11,676 nucleotides of DNA from JANMCE01 sp031360915 (lineage in GTDB: Bacteria > Actinomycetota > Acidimicrobiia > Acidimicrobiales > Ilumatobacteraceae): assembly GCA_031360915.1 (NCBI GenBank), contig JANMCE010000071.1, positions 1 to 11,676 on the forward strand, read 5' to 3'. Positions 7,124 to 11,676 of the stretch are shown here, piece after piece. Under the pieces are notes generated by a model that was not told the DNA's origin, made no database searches, and saw only the letters and a program-made list of their open reading frames with translations. Position numbers and translations under genes: made by a program. Positions within the stretch are counted from its first letter, which is position 1; every line of letters begins with the position of its first letter.

Positions 7124-7546
7124 TTACGGTGCCGACGAGCACGGTGCGCAGTGGCCATCGACAACCACCTGCATCGAGTCGGGGTGGAATCCGTGCAGCT
7201 GCAATGAGAGCGAACTCAGGTCGAGTTCGACATCGGCGAGTGATCCGCACCGGCGGCACAGGGCGTGGTGGTGATCGGCCATGTTGGGGTCGAATCGAAC
7301 CGCACCGCCCTCAAGATCGACCGAGGTGAGTTCACCCATTGCGACCAGATCGTTGAGCGTTTGGTAGACGGTGCGTAACGAGATAGAGGGCATGTCCCTC
7401 GCTATGGCCACGTACACCGATTCCGCCGTCGGATGGCCCGAATGGCCATGCAGATGAGCAAAGATAACCTGCCGCTGCGGCGTGTTTTTGAGCCCACGCT
7501 CGCGGAACGCCACCGTGAGTTCGCCGGGCGTCCGCATCCGGCGCAT
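7124..7546 (-). CDS. perR: PerR-type peroxide-sensing Fur-family repressor
   Basis: A Fur-superfamily repressor with an N-terminal winged helix (LKNTPQRQVIFAHL, then PSISLRTVYQTLNDL) and a C-terminal metal domain. Numbered from the ATG at 7546, the regulatory metal ligands of B. subtilis PerR (H37, D85, H91, H93, D104) align one for one with H38, D86, H92, H94 and D105. The Asp in CRRCGSLAD is the position that is Glu in Fur, so this reads as a peroxide sensor, not an iron regulator. The structural zinc site is C97-X2-C100 and C133-X2-C136. In PerR, H37 and H91 are the residues oxidised by Fe plus H2O2, and both are present. The frame extends to a TTG at 7573, but the ATG gives 140 residues and family-like numbering. 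It heads the rubrerythrin/Fe-S/DUF3501 cluster and is divergent from glpD. Confidence 0.88.
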   Translation of the reverse strand: MRRMRTPGELTVAFRERGLKNTPQRQVIFAHLHGHSGHPTAESVYVAIARDMPSISLRTVYQTLNDLVAMGELTSVDLEGGAVRFDPNMADHHHALCRRCGSLADVELDLSSLSLQLHGFHPDSMQVVVDGHCAPCSSAP

Positions 7547-7568
7547 GGTACTCAGGCGCTCACTAATC

Positions 7569-7584
7569 TTCAACTCTTGTTGAA
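7569..7584. promoter_or_regulatory. Perfect palindrome TTCAAC-N4-GTTGAA, candidate PerR operator
   Basis: The six-base arms are fully complementary around a four-base spacer (TCTT on plus, AAGA on minus). It is A/T-richer than its surroundings. It lies 22 bp upstream of the preferred perR ATG and about 90 bp upstream of the divergent glpD -10. Fur-family proteins bind A/T-rich palindromes and often repress their own promoter, so autorepression of perR is the simplest reading. The core is not identical to the classical PerR or Fur box, and binding is not shown. Confidence 0.45.
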
Positions 7585-7621
7585 TAGCAATTACTGCGGA
7601 TCACCCTCCGTTGGGCCATCG

Positions 7622-7641
7622 CTTTCGTTTCCTTGCGAAAG
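7622..7641. repeat. Inverted repeat CTTTCG-N8-CGAAAG upstream of glpD
   Basis: Perfect six-base arms around eight bases, ending 32 bp before the glpD -10 box. It could be an operator for a regulator of glpD or just a weak hairpin. Six-base arms can arise by chance at this GC content. Confidence 0.3.
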
Positions 7642-7673
7642 GCTGCGAACAATGCTTCCTTGCTTCGTTCACG

Positions 7674-7679
7674 TACGAT
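7674..7679 (+). promoter_or_regulatory. Candidate -10 box of glpD (leaderless type)
   Basis: TACGAT, the same hexamer as in the trpS promoter, ends 6 nt before the glpD ATG at 7686. No -35 of good quality and no Shine-Dalgarno sequence are visible, consistent with a leaderless transcript. Confidence 0.45.
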
Positions 7680-7685
7680 GTGGAC

Positions 7686-9332
7686 ATGGCACACCTTCCG
7701 TTTGACCGCACCGCGATGCTCGAGCGACTGTGTACCGAAACGTTTGATGTGTTGGTGGTCGGTGGTGGAATCACCGGTGTCGGTGTGGCGCTCGACGCCG
7801 CTAGCCGCGGCCTCAAGACCGCCTTGGTCGAACGTGACGACTTCTCGTCCGGTACTTCTTCGAAGAGTTCAAAGCTGGCGCACGGCGGGTTGCGCTACTT
7901 GCAACAGGGCGAGATCGGGCTGGTCTATGAGGCTTTGCGCGAGCGCCAACGGTTGCTGAACAACGCCCCGCACCTCGTGCGGGTACTGCCGTTTCTCATC
8001 CCCATCATGTCCTCGGGGGGTGTGGTCGGTCGCAAACTGGGCTTCGCTCTCGGTAAGAGCATGTGGCTCTACGACCTGACGGGCGGCGCCCGCATCGGCA
8101 AGAAGCACAAGAAACTCAACAACGCCGAAACCCTGGCCCACATGCCCACCATGGCCGCCGACAAACTGGCTGGCGGGTACCTCTACTACGACGCCACGGT
8201 GGATGACTCCCGCCTGTGTCTCACCGTGCTTCGCACCGCCGTGCAACACGGTGCCGTCGCCGCCAACTACGCGAACGTTGTCGCGCTCACTCGCTCTGGC
8301 ACCGCCATCACGGGGGCTACCCTGGAGGCCGACGGCCACCGGTTCGATGTGCGCGCCACCGTCGTCGTGAACGCCGCGGGTGTGTGGAGTGACCAGGTAC
8401 GCACCTTTGATGAGGGGAAAGATCCCGACGCCATCCGACCCGCGAAGGGCATCCACATCACGGTGCCGTGGGACAAGGTGCGCAACGATGTCGCCGTGGT
8501 CATCCCGGTGCCGGATGAGAAGCGCACGCTGTTCGTGGTGCCGTGGTTGCCGAAGCCTGAAGGCGGCTTCACGTTTACTTACGTGGGTACTACCGACACC
8601 GATTACCAGGGCCCGTTAGAAGACCCCGAGTGCACGGCCGGCGACATCGACTACGTGCTCAACGCGCTCAACCATGCCGTCACTACCAACGTCACCCACG
8701 AAGACGTACTCGGCGTGTGGGCCGGGTTGCGCCCGCTGGTGAAAAGTGTCGCGTCCGGCCGCACCGCCGATCTCTCACGCGGCCACAATGTGAACGACCG
8801 GCCAGATGGGGTCATCACCATCACTGGCGGCAAGCTGACGACCTACCGGCACATGGCCTCCGATACGGTCGACCATGTCGTCAAGCGCCTCGGCCGGGGT
8901 GGCAAGTCGCGCACCGCCAGCCTCAAGTTGCTCGGCGCAGAGGGCTACAAAGTGCCGCCCTCCCACAGCACGCAGACGCACCTTGATGAACGGTTCGGCA
9001 CCGAGCGTGCCACCATCGACGCCATGATTGCGGCCGACCCGACGCTGGGTGCCGCCCTCGTTCCCGGGCTGCCCTACCTGAAGGCCGAGGCTCGCTACTC
9101 GGTGCGCCACGAGATGGCCCGCACGCTCGACGACGTGCTCACCCGTCGCACCCGAGCCCGCTTGCAGGATGCCCGTGCCTGTATTGCGGCCGCGTCCGAT
9201 GTGGCCCACCTGCTTGCCCCCGACCTCGGCTGGGACGTGGCGCGCATTGACGCAGAGGTGGCGTCCTTCTGCCAATCGGTCAAGCCCGAACTGGTGTCGG
9301 CACCGGCGCCACGGAGCAGTGCCACGACGTGA
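7686..9332 (+). CDS. glpD: FAD-dependent glycerol-3-phosphate dehydrogenase
   Basis: GlpD oxidises sn-glycerol 3-phosphate to dihydroxyacetone phosphate at the membrane and passes electrons to the quinone pool. The N-terminus has the dinucleotide-binding VLVVGGGITGVGVALDAASR (GGGITG at residues 26-31). It is followed by the GlpD segment SSGTSSKSSKLAHGGLRYLQ. Later come KGIHITVPW and ITGGKLTTYRHMA of the FAD domain. The C-terminal helical DAO_C-type domain has ARYSVRHEMARTLDDVLTRR. At 548 residues it is full length. The frame is open back to 7611, but the ATG at 7686 gives the family N-terminus and sits 6 nt behind TACGAT; a GTG two codons upstream is possible. It overlaps the next gene by GTGA. 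There is no glpK or glpF nearby. The enzyme can serve glycerol use or phospholipid turnover. Confidence 0.95.
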   Translation: MAHLPFDRTAMLERLCTETFDVLVVGGGITGVGVALDAASRGLKTALVERDDFSSGTSSKSSKLAHGGLRYLQQGEIGLVYEALRERQRLLNNAPHLVRVLPFLIPIMSSGGVVGRKLGFALGKSMWLYDLTGGARIGKKHKKLNNAETLAHMPTMAADKLAGGYLYYDATVDDSRLCLTVLRTAVQHGAVAANYANVVALTRSGTAITGATLEADGHRFDVRATVVVNAAGVWSDQVRTFDEGKDPDAIRPAKGIHITVPWDKVRNDVAVVIPVPDEKRTLFVVPWLPKPEGGFTFTYVGTTDTDYQGPLEDPECTAGDIDYVLNALNHAVTTNVTHEDVLGVWAGLRPLVKSVASGRTADLSRGHNVNDRPDGVITITGGKLTTYRHMASDTVDHVVKRLGRGGKSRTASLKLLGAEGYKVPPSHSTQTHLDERFGTERATIDAMIAADPTLGAALVPGLPYLKAEARYSVRHEMARTLDDVLTRRTRARLQDARACIAAASDVAHLLAPDLGWDVARIDAEVASFCQSVKPELVSAPAPRSSATT

Positions 9333-9730
9333 CTCGGCCTCCTTTCGATCGAGAGGCAATTCGCCGCGGCGTCACGGTGGCGTTGGCATTCGCCGTGCCT
9401 GCCGTTGCTATCTCCTGGCTAACCGATAAGGGTCGCGGGCAGCGAGGCCCGGCTGGCCTGCTCACGCTGGTCGTGCTCGTCGGCCTGCTGCTCGGTGGGT
9501 TCGCGGCGGCCAGTCAACAACGAGTGAACGCCCCGCTGACTCACGCGCTGTTGGCGGTACTTTCGGTGGTTGTCGTGCTGCAGGTGGCGCGGATTGCCCG
9601 TTTGGCCATTCTCCATCGCCCGCTGAACCTGCCCGCCTCCATCGGCAATCTGCTGTTCGGCCTGGTCGCTGCTCTGCTCGGTGCGCTGTTAGCGGGACAG
9701 AACACGGCTAAACGCGGACCGGCGAACTAG
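9329..9730 (+). CDS. Small four-helix membrane protein, function unknown
   Basis: I do not recognise a function. The 133-residue product has a short basic N-terminus and four hydrophobic segments at about residues 14-31, 42-61, 68-88 and 105-123, with Arg/Lys-rich loops (DKGRGQRG and RIARLAILHR). Both ends are probably cytoplasmic. There are no conserved acidic or cysteine residues in the membrane segments to suggest catalysis or cofactor binding. The general size and layout resemble the YrzE/TIGR04086-type membrane proteins, but that is a loose comparison. The GTG start overlaps the glpD stop as GTGA, so translation is coupled to glpD. That coupling is the only functional hint. Confidence 0.75.
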   Translation: MTRPPFDREAIRRGVTVALAFAVPAVAISWLTDKGRGQRGPAGLLTLVVLVGLLLGGFAAASQQRVNAPLTHALLAVLSVVVVLQVARIARLAILHRPLNLPASIGNLLFGLVAALLGALLAGQNTAKRGPAN

Positions 9731-9741
9731 GTTTTGCACTC

Positions 9742-9788
9742 GGCAACACAGGTCATGCCTGTTGCGCCTGGAGACTTCCAGATTTGTC
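9742..9788 (+). terminator. Two stem-loops after the glpD operon
   Basis: First stem: GGCAAC (9742-9747) pairs with GTTGC plus CC after a bulged G (9761-9768), with AGG/CCT extending it inward past a bulged AC. Second stem: CTGGA (9768-9772) and TCCAG (9777-9781) around GACT, followed by ATTTGTC. The second has the look of a weak intrinsic terminator. They lie 11 bp after the membrane-protein stop and 59 bp or more before the next start. They could equally be part of a structured 5' leader of the ferritin-like operon. Confidence 0.35.
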
Positions 9789-9834
9789 TGCTCCGGCGGC
9801 GACAAAGAAGGCTGTCTCCCCTACCAAAGGATCT

Positions 9835-9841
9835 AAGGGAG
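9835..9841 (+). promoter_or_regulatory. Strong ribosome binding site of first ferritin-like gene
   Basis: AAGGGAG ends 5 nt before the GTG at 9847. It decides the start against an in-frame TTG at 9784, which would add 21 low-complexity residues and has only a distant GGAG. Confidence 0.65.
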
Positions 9842-9846
9842 AAACT

Positions 9847-10533
9847 GTGGACGCCCATCTACTCCGACGCCTCGCCGCCGAGGTTGACGACGAACACCGC
9901 GAGTCGATGCGCACCATCGCTGACGACCTCGCACCGCTGCGCCGCCGTGCCCTGGCCGGTGCCGTTGTCGGCGTCGGTACCCTGCTGCTGGGCGCATCAA
10001 GGGTCGGCGCCGCCACGACCACACTCCCACCCCGGCAGCCCGATGAGGCCGACACGTCGGTGCTCGTCTTCGCCCAGTCCCTCGAACTGGCTGCCGTTGC
10101 CGCCTATGACGTGGCGTTGGCCAGCAACCTGCTCGAGCCCGTCCCCGCAGCCGTGGCCGGTCTCTTCCGATCGCACCACCTTGAGCACGCGCAGGCAATG
10201 GCGGGCGCAGCTGGCAAGGCCGCGAAGAACACAGCCAACAAGGCCGTTCTCAAGAAGTTCGGCCCGATGCTCCAGGCAGCGAAGAGTCAGTCCGACATGC
10301 TGACCGCCGCCTTCCTCTTGGAAAACGCCGCCGCCGCCACCTACGGCCAGGCACTCGGAACGCTGAAGGCCACTGACTCGGCCTCGCTGGTCGCCTCCAT
10401 TCAGCCCGTTGAAGCCCGGCACGCCGCCGTGCTCGCCCGCGTGCTCGGAATGAATCCGGCCGACTACCTGCTCGACTTTGATGGCGGCGCCAAGAGTGCG
10501 CTCGCCCCGTCCGCCTATGCGATCGAAGGATGA
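9847..10533 (+). CDS. Exported ferritin-like protein, Tat-type signal (paralogue 1)
   Basis: A ferritin-like four-helix protein, probably outside the membrane. From the GTG at 9847 it has 228 residues. An n-region contains RRRALAG (R32-R34), followed by a hydrophobic stretch at 35-51 and an ASRVGAA segment that looks like a signal cleavage or anchor region. The four helices carry a candidate metal set: E80 (SLELAAVAAYD), H110-H111 with H114 (SHHLEHAQAM), E159 (LLENAAAATYG) and E189-X2-H192 (VEARHAAVL). Helix 2 has HH-X2-H where classical diiron proteins have E-X2-H. The product is clearly a paralogue of the next gene: SLE..AVA.YD, LEN and EARHAAV are shared in the same order. Its stop overlaps the next ATG. 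The physiological role (iron binding, oxidative or envelope stress) is unknown. Confidence 0.8.
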   Translation: MDAHLLRRLAAEVDDEHRESMRTIADDLAPLRRRALAGAVVGVGTLLLGASRVGAATTTLPPRQPDEADTSVLVFAQSLELAAVAAYDVALASNLLEPVPAAVAGLFRSHHLEHAQAMAGAAGKAAKNTANKAVLKKFGPMLQAAKSQSDMLTAAFLLENAAAATYGQALGTLKATDSASLVASIQPVEARHAAVLARVLGMNPADYLLDFDGGAKSALAPSAYAIEG

Positions 10534-11342
10534 CCGCCGTGCCTGCTACTCGTCTCACTGACGCGCTCCCCCGTCGGAAGTTTCTCGCTCTGGGCGGCTT
10601 CTCCGTCGCGACGGCCGCCGTGCTCGCCGCCTGCGGCGGTCCAGGAGGCGAGGGTGCAGGCAAGGGCCCACGCGTCGCCCAGGCCGGCGAGCCGCCCGTG
10701 ACCACAGGGTTGCCTGAGCGCGTGGTTAACGACGTTGTCCTGCTGCGCACCGCCAGCTCGCTTGAGCACAGCGCAGTTGCTATCTACGACAAAGCGTTCG
10801 GTATGAATCTACTGACCGGCGATGCAGCCGAGTTCGCCAGGCGGTTCCAAGACCATCACGCCGCTTACGCCAAGTTTTTCGAAGGTCTCACTACCGACGC
10901 CGGCGGCACGCCGTTCACCACCGAGAACCCGGCCGTGACCAAGAACATCGTCACCCCGGTGTACGCGGCCATCGAGGCGTCGGCGGACAAGGCCGGCGGT
11001 CTGCGCAACATGCTGCACTCCCTTGAGAATGTCATTACCGAGACCTACCAGTCGTTCGTGCCGTTGCTGACCCTTCCCAAGCTGCGCGCCGCGGCCATGT
11101 CGGTCGGTGCGGCCGAGGCGCGTCACGCTGCCGTCTGGGCCAGCATTCTCGGCGGCCCCATCGCTGCTTCATTGGCGCCAAAGGTTGAGCCCACCACCAC
11201 CGTGAAGGGTGCCGTCGAAGTTGTAATCGTGCCCGTCTACCAGGCCCCGCAGGCGTTCAGCGCCATGGGGCTGGTGCCCACGCTGCTCAACGGCAAGAAG
11301 GTCGACCTCGACTTGCTGGGTCCGAACTCGTTCGCCTACTAG
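10530..11342 (+). CDS. Exported ferritin-like lipoprotein, Tat signal plus lipobox (paralogue 2)
   Basis: The second ferritin-like protein of the pair. The N-terminus is a near-perfect twin-arginine motif, PRRKFLALGG (R15-R16), then a hydrophobic run and the lipobox LAAC with C35, so it should be exported folded and lipid-anchored. A Gly-rich linker precedes the helical domain. Candidate metal residues are E79 (SLEHSAVAIYD), H109-H110 (DHHAAYAKFF), E166 (SLENVITETY) and E196-X2-H199 (AEARHAAVW). Position 113 is Tyr where paralogue 1 has a His, so its site may differ. A C-terminal extension of about 60 residues after the fourth helix has no counterpart of that length in paralogue 1. The ATG at 10530 overlaps the upstream stop (ATGA). 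A GTG at 10539 with GAAGGA spaced by 8 nt is an equally good start. Length is 270 or 267 residues. Confidence 0.82.
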   Translation: MTAVPATRLTDALPRRKFLALGGFSVATAAVLAACGGPGGEGAGKGPRVAQAGEPPVTTGLPERVVNDVVLLRTASSLEHSAVAIYDKAFGMNLLTGDAAEFARRFQDHHAAYAKFFEGLTTDAGGTPFTTENPAVTKNIVTPVYAAIEASADKAGGLRNMLHSLENVITETYQSFVPLLTLPKLRAAAMSVGAAEARHAAVWASILGGPIAASLAPKVEPTTTVKGAVEVVIVPVYQAPQAFSAMGLVPTLLNGKKVDLDLLGPNSFAY

Positions 11343-11345
11343 GCT
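11313..11345 (+). promoter_or_regulatory. Possible rnpB promoter inside the end of the ferritin-like gene
   Basis: rnpB begins within about 10 nt of the preceding stop codon, so any dedicated promoter must overlap the coding sequence. TTGCTG (11313-11318) lies 18 bp before TACTAG (11337-11342), and TAGGCT (11340-11345) fits TANNNT. Either would place the start near 11350. The matches are weak, and processing from the operon transcript is the alternative. Confidence 0.3.
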
Positions 11346-11349
11346 TTGG

Positions 11350-11676
11350 TTCGGATGGTGAGTAGTTCGGGTGACCGCGGCCAGGCTTGACCTGGTCGAG
11401 GAAAGTCGGGGCTCCGCAGGGCAACGTGCTGACGAGAGTTAGGGTGGGGTGACCTACCGGTGAGGGCAACAGAGAGAAACCGCCGATGGACCGGGCAACT
11501 GGTCACAGGTAAGGGTGAAATGGTGCGGTAAGAGCGCACCAGCATGCGGGGCGACTCGCATGGCTCGGCAACCCCCACGTGGAGCAAGGTCAAGCAGAGG
11601 GACGTGAACGGCTCCGTTCGCCTTCGGGCACCCCTCGGGTAGACCGCTGAGATGGATGGTCACCCCGCCGCTTCGG
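11350..11676 (+). ncRNA. rnpB: RNase P RNA, type A (3' end outside window)
   Basis: This is the catalytic RNA of RNase P, which removes tRNA 5' leaders. Conserved blocks occur in the right order. A CCAGG/CCTGG stem (P3 region) precedes GAGGAAAGTC (11398-11407, start of P4). Then come ACAGAGAGAAACCGCC (11469-11484) and GGTAAGGGTGAAA (11508-11520). The GGTGCGG-TAAGAG-CGCACC hairpin follows at 11522-11540, then a CATGCG/CGCATG stem of P12 type. The GGAGCAAGGTCAAGCAGAGG segment is near 11581, and GGGTAGACCGCTGAGATGGATG is near the edge. The final P4 3' strand (AGAACCC...CTTA type) and P1 closure are missing, so some tens of bases lie beyond the window. The exact 5' end is estimated from CGGATGG at 11352. 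No protein reading frame here is credible. Confidence 0.95.

Noticed and set aside
7083..7259. Upstream extension of the rubrerythrin frame to 198 residues
   Set aside because: The extra part overlaps the certain 3' end of perR, is Arg/Pro-rich, and the AAGGAG-GTG pair at 7094-7082 gives the family's normal N-terminus and length.
7547..7573. TTG start for perR, nine codons upstream
   Set aside because: It would place the start codon inside the palindrome, and the ATG gives family-like length and ligand numbering. It is not fully excluded.
9784..9846. TTG start for the first ferritin-like protein
   Set aside because: The GTG at 9847 has a much better ribosome site, and the added residues are low-complexity and not part of a recognisable signal.
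11339..11676. Minus-strand open frames over the right end
   Set aside because: The DNA is fully explained by RNase P RNA; the frames have no recognisable protein features.

Overview
This 11.7 kb window is high-GC chromosomal DNA. It has a WhiB-family regulator, ScpA/ScpB, an actinobacterial PerR-type regulator, Tat-exported ferritin-like proteins and several start codons that sit directly behind a TANNNT box. Together these point to Actinomycetota. Acidimicrobiia is my best guess at the class, but that is an inference from gene content and protein style, not a database result.

Layout from left to right. (1) 1-1175, minus: scpA-scpB, the kleisin and winged-helix partners of SMC; scpB runs off the left edge. 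(2) 1258-2241, plus: trpS, divergent from scpA across a short shared promoter region and ended by a hairpin with a T-tract. (3) 2357-4248, minus: trpD and a homoserine-kinase-like GHMP kinase (thrB), overlapping by ATGA, behind a leaderless-type promoter and followed by a long hairpin. (4) 4304-4570, minus: a WhiB-family Fe-S transcription factor. (5) 4649-7546, minus: a redox/peroxide cluster in the order perR, rubrerythrin without a rubredoxin domain, a two-[4Fe-4S] plus two-CCG-domain Fe-S oxidoreductase, and DUF3501. (6) 7686-9730, plus: glpD (FAD glycerol-3-phosphate dehydrogenase) overlapping by GTGA with a small four-helix membrane protein. (7) 9847-11342, plus: two paralogous exported ferritin-like proteins, the first with a Tat-like signal and the second a Tat lipoprotein, overlapping by ATGA. 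(8) about 11350 to the right edge, plus: rnpB, the RNase P RNA, lacking its 3' end.

Most of the window is housekeeping. The most interesting part is the perR-rbr-FeS-DUF3501 cluster. Its regulator keeps all five residues that make B. subtilis PerR a peroxide sensor, including the Asp that distinguishes PerR from Fur. A perfect TTCAAC-N4-GTTGAA palindrome lies just upstream. The rubrerythrin has no rubredoxin domain of its own, so the adjacent Fe-S oxidoreductase and DUF3501 are candidates for its electron supply. The tandem exported ferritin-like pair is the second item of interest. I found no mobile elements, CRISPR arrays, tRNAs or phage genes, and no stretch of more than 300 bases lacks a gene.
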